Shown here: piece after piece, positions 1 through 6,418 of the stretch
Layout of the letters: each line of letters starts with the position of its first letter
Numbering within the stretch: position 1 is the first letter of the stretch
NCBI GenBank assembly: GCA_023231445.1
Contig: JALNVF010000130.1
Coordinates: 1-8,803, forward strand
Direction of reading: 5' to 3'
DNA length: 8,803 nt
Source of the DNA: Treponema sp.
GTDB taxonomy: Bacteria; Spirochaetota; Spirochaetia; Treponematales; Treponemataceae
Translations under genes and position numbers: made by a program
Notes under the pieces: generated by a model
The model's database searches: none
Told to the model about the DNA's origin: nothing
The model's input: only the letters and a program-made list of their open reading frames with translations

Positions 1-645
1 CTGAGTTTTTTTATTAAAATAAATAAAAACGTTGCGGACAAAAACAAGATCGGCACTTTCTTCCGGTACAGGACCGGGATCAGTTCCTGCCAGATTATAT
101 TCCGAAACATGAATACTGTTCAGGATTTCACTATTAATAGTATAACTGCCGGCTTCATGACTGCCGTACTCTTCAAGTATCTGATGAAAACTGCTTCCGT
201 CCGTTCTGAAAGCTCCCTGAGTATATACGCCTGTACGTAGAACGGAAAGTGCCGAAACATCGATATCTGACGCATATATGTCTGCATCTATTCCGCAGCT
301 GCGTGCCAGTACCGCAAGAGAAACAGGTTCTTCGCCTGTTGCGCAGCAGGCACTCCATATAATCATATGTCTGCCTGTATATTCAGGAAACAGCCGGTCA
401 CGGATATATTCAAACTGCCGGTACTCCCTGAAAAAATACGTTTCGTTTATTGCAGCTTCGTCGATTACGAGAGATAATTCTGCGGGCGCATCAGTAAGGA
501 ACCTGCAGTATGCAGCAAAATCCATATGCAGCTCATCCATTCGTTTCTGCACGTACGTCCGCATACAATCAAGGTGGGTACCCCTTACCTGCAGTCCACA
601 GTGAGTTTCAATTATATCAAGAAGACACTGGTCATTTTTATCCAT
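1..645 (-). CDS. cheR: Chemotaxis protein methyltransferase CheR (3' end cut by window edge)
   Basis: My translation of the minus strand from 645 gives 215 open codons running off the left edge. CheR uses S-adenosylmethionine to methylate glutamates on the cytoplasmic part of chemoreceptors. Visible are an N-terminal helical part (about residues 1-65), the family motif NETYFFRE (67-74), the SAM-binding loop WSACCATGEEPVSLA (97-111), the ASDID strand (125-129) that holds the acidic SAM ligand, and DLVFVRNVFIYF (199-210), matching the CheR consensus D-x-x-x-x-RNVxIYF. CheR proteins are usually about 270-290 residues, so roughly the last 60-70 are missing. The ATG at 645-643 has GGAG nine bases upstream, inside cheB, and the gene overlaps the cheB stop by eight bases, which indicates translational coupling. 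It is the last visible gene of the chemotaxis operon and would act against its neighbour CheB. The family call is secure. Confidence 0.95.
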   Translation of the reverse strand, partial: MDKNDQCLLDIIETHCGLQVRGTHLDCMRTYVQKRMDELHMDFAAYCRFLTDAPAELSLVIDEAAINETYFFREYRQFEYIRDRLFPEYTGRHMIIWSACCATGEEPVSLAVLARSCGIDADIYASDIDVSALSVLRTGVYTQGAFRTDGSSFHQILEEYGSHEAGSYTINSEILNSIHVSEYNLAGTDPGPVPEESADLVFVRNVFIYFNKKTQ

Positions 646-1792
646 ACGTCTTCGCTCCGAGCCGGCTGCGGAGAAAACCGGGAATAAGTCCCAGCGGTAC
701 AACTGCGCTTGCTGCACCTTCCTCAATGGCAGCCCGGGGCATGCCGAACACGGCGCAGGTCAGAGCAGACTCTACGACTGTATAACCACCTGCATCCACA
801 ATATGACGGCAGCCGTCAGCACCATCGCGTCCCATTCCCGTAAGAAGGACTGCCAGTACATGTCCGTGAAAAACATCGGCAGCACTGAAAAAAAGTTTAT
901 CAACAGCGGGTTTTAAAAAATGTACCGGAGGATCATCGTTTAATCCCAGGAGACAGCCGTTTATATTTCCGGATGAAGGTTTCACAATCAGATGCCGGTC
1001 GGCAGGTGCAAGATATGCATGACCGGGAAGCGGAACTGTACCTTCTTTTGCGATTTCCACACTCATGCCTGTACTTTCATTAAGCCAGAGTGCAAAATGA
1101 GTATCAAAGGAAGAATCAATATGCTGTGTTATGAGGACAGGAACGGGAAAAGAAGATCCAAGTCCGGACAGGAGCTGCAGCAGGGCTGCGGGTCCGCCCG
1201 TAGAAGCACCCACAATCAGAATGTGATATTCTCCCGGTGTCTGTGAAAGTACCGGGTTCAGATACGGGCTGTCAGGTAACGCAGACAATGCCTCTGGCTC
1301 CTGTTCTGTTTCAGTATATACCCCGTTGTGAGATATATTCCGGTTCCCGTCTTTTGAAAATCCGGGAATGTGTACAGCGGTCAGCCCCCGGCCTGAATCC
1401 GCCGAATGGTGTTTTTCACCAAGTGCGGCAAGGCGGTCGCAGAATAATTTCATCATTCCGGGAGTCATCACAGACAGATCAGGCTTTGAAATAACTTCCA
1501 GTGCGCCTGCCTGAATGCAGCGGTATCCCATAACTGCGCTGTCTTCTGTTGTAAATATAATGATTGCAGGATTACTTTTTTTCAGTATCTGCTTTGTAGC
1601 CTCAATTCCGTCCATAATGGGCATATTTATATCCATGATTATCAGATCGGGATTGAACTGTTCGGTACATCTGACAGCGTTTTCTCCGTTTGATGCTTCA
1701 CCTGCAATTTCAAAACGGGGATCGTTCTCCATCACAAGTCTCACCATGGCGCGAACTATTGCAGAATCATCAACTATCAGAACCCGCATCAT
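638..1792 (-). CDS. cheB: Protein-glutamate methylesterase/deamidase CheB
   Basis: This is a 384-residue response regulator with a methylesterase output domain; it removes methyl groups from chemoreceptor glutamates when phosphorylated by CheA. The receiver domain (about 1-120) has the acidic pair D8/D9, phospho-acceptor D54 in MDINMPIMDG, T81/T82 and K103. A loose linker (about 105-188) leads to the catalytic domain, where S197 in GASTGG, H224 in TQH and D323 in GMGRDG form the expected triad. All key residues are present, so it should be active. The start is ambiguous: two adjacent in-frame ATGs lie at 1792 and 1789, and the AGGGG at 1799-1795 is only two bases from the first but five from the second, so MRVLIVDD starting at 1789 may be the real start. 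The upstream gene's TGA overlaps these ATGs, and the 3' end overlaps cheR, so the genes are probably co-translated. Confidence 0.96.
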   Translation of the reverse strand: MMRVLIVDDSAIVRAMVRLVMENDPRFEIAGEASNGENAVRCTEQFNPDLIIMDINMPIMDGIEATKQILKKSNPAIIIFTTEDSAVMGYRCIQAGALEVISKPDLSVMTPGMMKLFCDRLAALGEKHHSADSGRGLTAVHIPGFSKDGNRNISHNGVYTETEQEPEALSALPDSPYLNPVLSQTPGEYHILIVGASTGGPAALLQLLSGLGSSFPVPVLITQHIDSSFDTHFALWLNESTGMSVEIAKEGTVPLPGHAYLAPADRHLIVKPSSGNINGCLLGLNDDPPVHFLKPAVDKLFFSAADVFHGHVLAVLLTGMGRDGADGCRHIVDAGGYTVVESALTCAVFGMPRAAIEEGAASAVVPLGLIPGFLRSRLGAKTYG

Positions 1793-2205
1793 ATCCCCTG
1801 CCCCGCTTTTTCTATAAGTTTCTGCATGTCTACAACATACTGAATCCGGTCCTGCAGAAACCGGAATGCAATAATTCCTCTGCGTAGAAGAAAATCTGCG
1901 GTAAGCCCTGATACAGGCCGTAATTCGGACAGTGCTGTCTCCTCCATGGACGGGACAGCTTCTGTCTGTACTCCATAATCAGTACAACCTTGAAGGATAA
2001 GAGTACAGTTCAAGCTGCCAGTCGTACTAAAACCGAAACTTGTTTTGAGAATCAGGTCAAGATTCACAGGATGAATATTTTTGTCATTCCATCCGGTGTC
2101 TGCGCCGCTTCCCTCATTATATCTGCATTCGAGTATAACATTCCGGGGAAAGAGAATATCTATTTTTCCAAAAGAAAGACATGCAAACCATTCAGTTGTT
2201 TTCAA
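1789..2205 (-). CDS. Divergent CheW-like protein, function unknown
   Basis: A 138-residue protein between cheW and cheB that I do not recognise as a named family. Its N-terminus (WFACLSFGKIDILFPRNVILE, about residues 6-26) resembles the opening strands of CheW domains (a short hydrophobic strand, a G-x-x-x-x-x-P turn, then a VxxI strand). Its C-terminus (GIIAFRFLQDRIQYVVDMQKL, about 109-129) resembles the closing CheW strands before the last helix. The middle, where CheW normally carries the IRG/PV-type motif, is not recognisable. The start is a TTG at 2205-2203 with GGA six bases upstream. No other start fits, because the only downstream methionines come after most of the conserved part. It overlaps cheW by 14 bases and the cheB start by one to four, so it is plainly an operon member. 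A role as a coupling or scaffold protein for receptors is inference; it could also be a decayed CheW copy, although the frame is intact. Confidence 0.7.
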   Translation of the reverse strand: MKTTEWFACLSFGKIDILFPRNVILECRYNEGSGADTGWNDKNIHPVNLDLILKTSFGFSTTGSLNCTLILQGCTDYGVQTEAVPSMEETALSELRPVSGLTADFLLRRGIIAFRFLQDRIQYVVDMQKLIEKAGQGI

Positions 2206-2683
2206 GATCTGTCCGGATTTTACCGGTTATACCGGTCACATTAAGTACTGAAGCCGTTATTCTGTCGTAGCTGACAGCTCCGCTGAAATAATCACTCCGG
2301 GATGCATCAGAAATTCTTTTAAAATCACCTTCACCGGCTGCATGAAATTCTCTGATCTCAGATATTCTGAGTGCGATATCATTGTCGTTATTAAGAATAA
2401 GAAAAAGATTTTCTGATAATTCTTCCTGTCCGAGAAATGATGAAATATCTATAACAGCATACGGATCTCCGTGTCTGTTCAGGACTCCCTTAATGTAGGG
2501 GGGAACAAACGGAAGCGGATATATTTCCGTATTCCGTACTATTTCCCGTACCTCTTCAGGAGCCAGCGCATACGTATCTCTGCCTGCGGTAAAAATGAGC
2601 CATGTTAAATCTTTTCTGTCAGATACTGACGACTTGGAATTTTTCTGATTATCAAGAATTTCCTGATAGAGTTCTGTATCCAT
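2192..2683 (-). CDS. cheW: Chemotaxis coupling protein CheW
   Basis: A 163-residue protein, typical of CheW length, that links chemoreceptors to the kinase CheA at the receptor array. After a polar N-terminal extension (about 1-27) comes the SH3-like CheW fold: WLIFTAGRDTYALAPEEVREIVR (about 28-50), the PLPFVPPYIKGVLNRHGDPYAVID stretch (about 57-80) that matches the family signature P-x-x-P-x-x-I-x-G-x-x-x-x-x-G-x-x-x-x-V-I-D, and a hydrophobic C-terminal strand region. It is the first gene of the minus-strand operon cheW, CheW-like gene, cheB, cheR. No Shine-Dalgarno sequence precedes the ATG at 2683; instead a strong promoter ends six bases before it, so the message may be leaderless. No other in-frame start lies before the conserved domain. 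Identity as a CheW-domain protein is firm; whether it is the organism's main CheW or a second paralogue cannot be told here. Confidence 0.93.
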   Translation of the reverse strand: MDTELYQEILDNQKNSKSSVSDRKDLTWLIFTAGRDTYALAPEEVREIVRNTEIYPLPFVPPYIKGVLNRHGDPYAVIDISSFLGQEELSENLFLILNNDNDIALRISEIREFHAAGEGDFKRISDASRSDYFSGAVSYDRITASVLNVTGITGKIRTDLENN

Positions 2684-2820
2684 ACTATAATTATACAGCC
2701 GGTATAGCGCGTTTACAAGGCATCATCCACACGGTATAACAAAATCCACGTTCTTACCGGTGTGACAGGCAGTTTCAATTTTAATAGAACAGTGTTATAC
2801 CTTATTTCAAGAGGCTTTTT
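2684..2820. promoter_or_regulatory. Divergent intergenic region with GGTATA-type inverted repeats
   Basis: This 137-base gap separates the minus-strand cheW operon from the plus-strand propeller gene. Besides the cheW promoter it holds a perfect 8-bp inverted pair, GGTATAAC (2733-2740) and GTTATACC (2794-2801), and another GGTATA near 2701. It also holds a bulged hairpin, CACACGGTA (2728-2736) with TACCGGTGTG (2755-2764). A weak plus-strand promoter candidate is TTTCAA (2773-2778), 17 bases, TATACC (2796-2801). AGAGG (2810-2814) sits six bases before the propeller ATG and is a credible ribosome binding site. The repeats could be binding sites of a regulator shared by both genes, but nothing here identifies it. 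Confidence 0.4.
2690..2718 (-). promoter_or_regulatory. Sigma-70-type promoter of the cheW-cheB-cheR operon
   Basis: On the minus strand a -35 box TTGTAA (2718-2713, four of six consensus bases) is followed by a 17-base spacer and a perfect -10 box TATAAT (2695-2690). The predicted start of transcription falls on or next to the A of the cheW ATG (2683), leaving no room for a leader or ribosome binding site. Boxes and spacing are read directly from the sequence; the start point is inferred. Confidence 0.7.
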
Positions 2821-3762
2821 ATGAAAAAGATAGTATGTTTATTTGCATTTATTCTTTCATTCAGTGAAGCATTTTCTGCAGAAAGTACTGTAAAAAAAAC
2901 GTCGGATATACCACTCTGCGGTAAAAGAACCGGTTCAGTCACCGTAAATATGAAAACAGAGGGAATGTGTCTTGCTTTCGGGGCATTATGGGTTACAGCT
3001 CCTGATAACGGTCGTGTTTTCAAAATAGATACTGCTGCAAGAAAAATAACCGGAATTATTCCTGTAACAGGAATGCCTATTCCGATCTCTGCTACAGATT
3101 CTATGATACTTGCAGGTTGTTATAGAGACGGCACTATTACCTGCATCGATCCTGTTTCCAATTCTGTATCCAAAATAATATCCGTTCCGGGAGGAATGCC
3201 GTCATCTGTCATTACGGTAAATAAAGAGATATGGATTCCAAGTCACGGAACAGGCAGAATCTGTATTTTTAATTCGGAACCTGCAGATACAGGAGCTGAC
3301 ATATCTGTCGGGGATAAACCCGGATTCGGTATTCAGGCCGGAACTGATGTCTGGAGTCCGTGTTATGGCGGCACAAAAATTGTATGTATTGATATAGTTT
3401 CAAAAAAAATAACAGCGTCGGTAGACGGGGGTCGAAGCCCTGTTTATGCAGTGGTTTATGATGGATCTGTCTGGGTAGCAAATCATTCAGAAGGCCGCGT
3501 CACCAGAATCAATCCTGAAACAAAAACAACAGAAGCCGTCATCCGTATCCCCGGAACTATGCTCTACGGAATGGCTCCACTTGACGGATTTTTGTGGATT
3601 GCAAGCACATGGGAAAAAAGTCTTTTTGCTGTCGACCCGGAAACAAATACCATAGTAAAACGTATAGCTGTCAGCGGTAATCCGTATCAGATTATTGCAG
3701 TGAATAAGGAGCTGTGGGTTTCAGCAGTAAACAGTGACATACTAGAAGTTGTAAAGCCATAA
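2821..3762 (+). CDS. Secreted seven-bladed beta-propeller protein (YVTN/Vgb-like repeats)
   Basis: A 313-residue protein with a clear Sec signal peptide: KK at 2-3, a hydrophobic core at about 4-15, and a likely cut after AFSA (residue 20). No lipobox is seen, so it is probably periplasmic or exported. The rest is built from repeats of about 40 residues, each opening with a (L/I/V)W(V/I) strand followed by G-x-(V/I)-x-x-(I/V)-(D/N)-(P/T/I) and an I-x-V-x-G-x-P turn. The marker position recurs at W57, L97, W138, W178, W218, W259 and W299. That gives six full blades and a seventh closed by the C-terminal ELWVSAV strand with an N-terminal strand near residue 40. Such proteins resemble YVTN, NHL or virginiamycin-B-lyase-like propellers and usually bind ligands or partners. 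No catalytic signature is certain, so I give no function. AGAGG six bases upstream supports the start. It is divergent from the chemotaxis operon and separately transcribed. Confidence 0.88.
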   Translation: MKKIVCLFAFILSFSEAFSAESTVKKTSDIPLCGKRTGSVTVNMKTEGMCLAFGALWVTAPDNGRVFKIDTAARKITGIIPVTGMPIPISATDSMILAGCYRDGTITCIDPVSNSVSKIISVPGGMPSSVITVNKEIWIPSHGTGRICIFNSEPADTGADISVGDKPGFGIQAGTDVWSPCYGGTKIVCIDIVSKKITASVDGGRSPVYAVVYDGSVWVANHSEGRVTRINPETKTTEAVIRIPGTMLYGMAPLDGFLWIASTWEKSLFAVDPETNTIVKRIAVSGNPYQIIAVNKELWVSAVNSDILEVVKP

Positions 3763-3794
3763 TCCGTTTTTTTACTGGTTTTTTGACAGGAATC

Positions 3795-3826
3795 CTCTTA
3801 TACTTTAAGTAAACCCCGTATAAAAG
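3795..3826 (+). promoter_or_regulatory. Inverted repeat upstream of the CoA-disulfide reductase fusion gene
   Basis: CTCTTATAC (3795-3803) and GTATAAAAG (3818-3826) form arms matching at eight of nine positions around a 14-base spacer. Within it TACTTTAAGTA (3801-3811) is itself a perfect odd palindrome. Two -10-like hexamers lie in the arms, TATACT (3799-3804) and TATAAA (3819-3824). A perfect -35 hexamer TTGACA (3783-3788) is upstream, but at 10 and 30 bases from these boxes it fits neither well. The region plausibly contains the promoter and an operator of the downstream gene, whose ribosome binding site GGAGG (3833-3837) follows at once. Confidence 0.4.
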
Positions 3827-3842
3827 GGTACCGGAGGTATTC

Positions 3843-6311
3843 ATGGCAGAAAAAAGGAAGGTCATTATCGTCGGCGGTGTCGCAGGCGGTGCTTCTACGG
3901 CAACAAGGCTGCGCCGTCTTGACGAGCAGGCAGAAATTATTATGCTGGAACGGGGAGAATATGTATCGTTTGCAAACTGCGGTCTTCCCTATTACATCGG
4001 AGGGGTTATTACAGACCGCTCTATGCTGACGGTTCAAAAACCTGAAGATTTCAGGAATTCTTTCAATATTGACGTACGGCTGCATCAGGAAGTAATATCC
4101 GTCGATACGGCAGCCAAAACAGTAACCATACATGATTCTGCAGCGGACAAAACATATACGGAAACGTATACACACCTTGTTCTTGCAACCGGGGCTTCTC
4201 CGGTAAAACCTCCGGTTGAAGGAGCTGATTCTCAAAGGGTGTTTACACTCCGTACCATTCCCGATACAGACACCATCAAGCAGTTTATTACAGATAAAAA
4301 ACCGGAAAGCGCAGTCGTTATGGGCGGCGGCTTTATAGGCGTGGAAATGGCAGAAAACCTGCATCATGCAGGTCTGAAAGTAACAATTGCGGAAATGCTT
4401 CCGCAGCTTGTCGCACCGCTTGATCCCGACATGATGGCGGAAGTACATTCCTATATACGAAAAATGGGGATCAGACTTGAACTGGGGAAAGGTGTAAGCA
4501 AAATCGCAGACGATGGAACAAAACTTCATCTTACACTTTCCGACGGTAGTACGATTGAAACAGACATGCTTATCATGGCTGTGGGCGTACGTCCCGACAC
4601 GAAAATTGCAAAAGACGCGGGTATAAGTGTTAATGCAAAAGGCACTATTATCACAGACAGCCACATGATGACGTCAGTTCCCGGAGTATATGCAGTCGGA
4701 GACGATGCGGAAGTTGCGGACAGTGTAACCGGCGGCAGAACGTATATTGCACTTGCCGGTCCTGCAAACAGAGAAGGACGTGTTGCGGCAGATGCAATCT
4801 GCGGCGTACAGAGTGCCTATCCGGGTTCACAGGGATCGTCAATTCTGAAGATATTCGACATGACGGTCGCTTCTACGGGAATGAACGAAAAAAACGCAAA
4901 AAAACTTGGAATTGATTACGATATAGCAATCACATGGTCTGCAGAACACGCTTCATACTATCCGGGCGCGACATACATGGCAATAAAGACGGTATTCGAA
5001 AAGAAAACAGGCAGACTTCTCGGCGCACAGCTTACCGGATTCCACGGTGTGGACAAGCGCTGTGACGTTTTCGCGACGGCGATCCGTGCTAAAATGACGG
5101 CAAGTGAAATAGCAGAACTTGATCTCTGCTACGCACCGCCGTTCGGTTCAGCAAAGGATCCGGTAAATATGGCAGGATTTGTAATCGAAAACATTATAAC
5201 CGGAAAAATGAAGCAGATACGGATTGAAGAAGTTGACGCACTGCCGCGCGACGGAAGTGTATATCTTATCGATGTACGGGACAAAGTGGCGTTCGAAAGC
5301 GGTCACATGGAAGGCTTTGAAAATATGCCACTGAAGGAAGTCCGCAGCAGAATTTCTTCAATGGACAAAACAAAAAAGGTTTATATAAGCTGCAAAATAG
5401 GACTTACCGCCTACACTGCTTCCCGTATCTTTGTACAGAATGGCTTTGATGCATATGTTGTCTCGGGCGGTTACCGGTTGTATCATGCAATTTACGGGAA
5501 ACAGACAACCCCTTTTGAGTCAGACGGTACCGGTATAAAATCTCAGTCCGAAAGTGTACTCGCCGGTACCGGACAGGCTGATATAGTCATTGTAGACGCA
5601 TGCGGGCTCCAGTGTCCGGGACCTATCGTAAAGCTTTCTGATGCGCTCAAAACAGCTGTCCCCGGATGTGTTGTTCAGATAACAGCCAGTGATCCGGCCT
5701 TTCCTGAAGATGCAGAAAGCTTCTGCAGACGGACAGGTAATTCGCTGGTATCATCCGACGAAAAAGCAGGTATCTGTACACTCAGGATACGGAAGAACAG
5801 CAGTACGACAGTTCCTCTTCAGACGTCCGGAACGACAGGCGGGACAAATAAGAATATCATCGTGTTCTCCGGCGATCTGGACAAAGCGATTGCATCGTTC
5901 ATTATTGCAAATGCAGCGGCAGCTATGGGACGGAAAGTTACCATGTTCTTTACGTTCTGGGGTCTGAACATTCTGCGGAAACCGAATAAAGTCCGTGTTG
6001 CAAAAGACTTTGTTTCAAAAATGTTCGGAAAAATGATGCCCCGCGGATCTGAAAAACTCGGGCTTTCCCGTATGAACATGATGGGGATGGGACCGAAAAT
6101 GATACGCAGTGTAATGAAAAAGAAAAACATCGACAGTCTCGAACAGATGATTGCGCTCGCTCAGAAAAACGGTGTTGAACTTGACGCATGTTCCATGAGT
6201 ATGGACGTTATGGGTATAAAAAAGGAAGAATTGATCGACGGAGTCAGAATGGTCGGCGCCGCGACAATGCTTGCCAATGCTGAAGTATCCGATATGTCTC
6301 TGTTTATCTGA
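3843..6311 (+). CDS. CoA-disulfide/persulfide reductase fused to rhodanese, TusA and DsrE-like domains
   Basis: An 822-residue fusion. Residues 1-450 form a flavin-dependent pyridine-nucleotide disulfide reductase of the CoA-disulfide reductase group: FAD-binding IIVGGVAGGASTA (8-20), the single redox cysteine C46 in SFANCGLPYYIGG, NAD(P)H-binding GGGFIG (161-166), a second FAD segment GVYAVGDD, and the dimer-interface signature YAPPFGSAKDPVNMAGF (430-446). Next come a rhodanese domain (about 458-550) with C517 in the loop CKIGLT, a linker, a TusA domain (about 580-650) with C591 in GLQCPGP, and a DsrE2-like domain (about 669-822) with C783 in CSMSMDVMGI. Relatives reduce CoA disulfide, CoA persulfide or polysulfide with NAD(P)H; rhodanese, TusA and DsrE domains carry sulfane sulfur on cysteines. 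It is probably a cytoplasmic sulfur-reducing or sulfur-relay enzyme. The rhodanese loop lacks the usual arginine at its sixth position (T522). GGAGG five bases before the ATG fixes the start. Domain calls are firm; substrate is inferred. Confidence 0.93.
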   Translation: MAEKRKVIIVGGVAGGASTATRLRRLDEQAEIIMLERGEYVSFANCGLPYYIGGVITDRSMLTVQKPEDFRNSFNIDVRLHQEVISVDTAAKTVTIHDSAADKTYTETYTHLVLATGASPVKPPVEGADSQRVFTLRTIPDTDTIKQFITDKKPESAVVMGGGFIGVEMAENLHHAGLKVTIAEMLPQLVAPLDPDMMAEVHSYIRKMGIRLELGKGVSKIADDGTKLHLTLSDGSTIETDMLIMAVGVRPDTKIAKDAGISVNAKGTIITDSHMMTSVPGVYAVGDDAEVADSVTGGRTYIALAGPANREGRVAADAICGVQSAYPGSQGSSILKIFDMTVASTGMNEKNAKKLGIDYDIAITWSAEHASYYPGATYMAIKTVFEKKTGRLLGAQLTGFHGVDKRCDVFATAIRAKMTASEIAELDLCYAPPFGSAKDPVNMAGFVIENIITGKMKQIRIEEVDALPRDGSVYLIDVRDKVAFESGHMEGFENMPLKEVRSRISSMDKTKKVYISCKIGLTAYTASRIFVQNGFDAYVVSGGYRLYHAIYGKQTTPFESDGTGIKSQSESVLAGTGQADIVIVDACGLQCPGPIVKLSDALKTAVPGCVVQITASDPAFPEDAESFCRRTGNSLVSSDEKAGICTLRIRKNSSTTVPLQTSGTTGGTNKNIIVFSGDLDKAIASFIIANAAAAMGRKVTMFFTFWGLNILRKPNKVRVAKDFVSKMFGKMMPRGSEKLGLSRMNMMGMGPKMIRSVMKKKNIDSLEQMIALAQKNGVELDACSMSMDVMGIKKEELIDGVRMVGAATMLANAEVSDMSLFI

Positions 6312-6316
6312 AATTG

Positions 6317-6357
6317 AAGTAATAATACCCGGGTTCTTTATCCGGGTATTATTACTT
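6317..6357 (+). terminator. Perfect 16-bp hairpin after the reductase fusion gene
   Basis: AAGTAATAATACCCGG (6317-6332) and CCGGGTATTATTACTT (6342-6357) pair perfectly around a nine-base loop, starting six bases after the TGA. There is no clean run of T after the full stem. The GC core TACCCGG/CCGGGTA alone is, however, followed by a T-rich stretch (6349-6361), so it can work as an intrinsic terminator. It would separate the fusion gene from the fur promoter. Confidence 0.7.
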
Positions 6358-6382
6358 ATATAGTCAGCCGTTCTCCGGGGAT

Positions 6383-6411
6383 AGTACAAAAAATAAAAAA
6401 AACAGTATACT
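6383..6411 (+). promoter_or_regulatory. Promoter of the Fur-family regulator gene
   Basis: The -10 box TATACT (6406-6411, five of six) lies 17 bases after AGTACA (6383-6388, three of six). The predicted transcription start falls at 6418-6419, on the ATG itself, so this message also looks leaderless. The weak -35 lowers confidence. Confidence 0.5.
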
Positions 6412-6418
6412 TTATTGT
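6402..6418 (+). promoter_or_regulatory. Candidate autoregulatory operator before the Fur-family gene
   Basis: ACAGTATACTTTATTGT is an imperfect 17-bp palindrome (six of eight pairs match) covering the -10 box and ending directly before the ATG. Fur-family proteins often repress their own genes from such short A/T-rich dyads. The sequence does not closely match the textbook Fur, Zur or PerR boxes as I know them, so the assignment is inference. Confidence 0.4.

Noticed and set aside
278..604. Plus-strand frames opposite cheR and cheB (also 510-785, 992-1246, 1237-1494, 1515-1817)
   Set aside because: All are antisense to strongly supported cheR and cheB coding sequence and none shows a domain.
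97..1000. Unusual CheR SAM loop (SACCATGEE in place of SAGCSTGEE) as a sign of inactivity
   Set aside because: The TGEEP core and other methyltransferase motifs are intact, and this position varies among CheR proteins.
3763..3783. T-runs after the propeller gene as a terminator
   Set aside because: Two T-tracts (3767-3773 and 3778-3784 region) are present but I found no GC-rich stem in front of them.
3828..3835. Recurring GGTACCGG or ACCGGTA words (near 3828, 5525, 5565 and 7219)
   Set aside because: Most copies lie inside coding sequence in different frames, with no regular spacing; they look like chance or codon-use effects, not a repeat family.
3798..4664. A 288-codon open frame on the minus strand
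   Set aside because: It lies opposite the first third of the reductase fusion, is rich in Cys, His, Arg and Phe as antisense shadows are, shows no family motif, and the plus-strand frame has clear catalytic motifs throughout.
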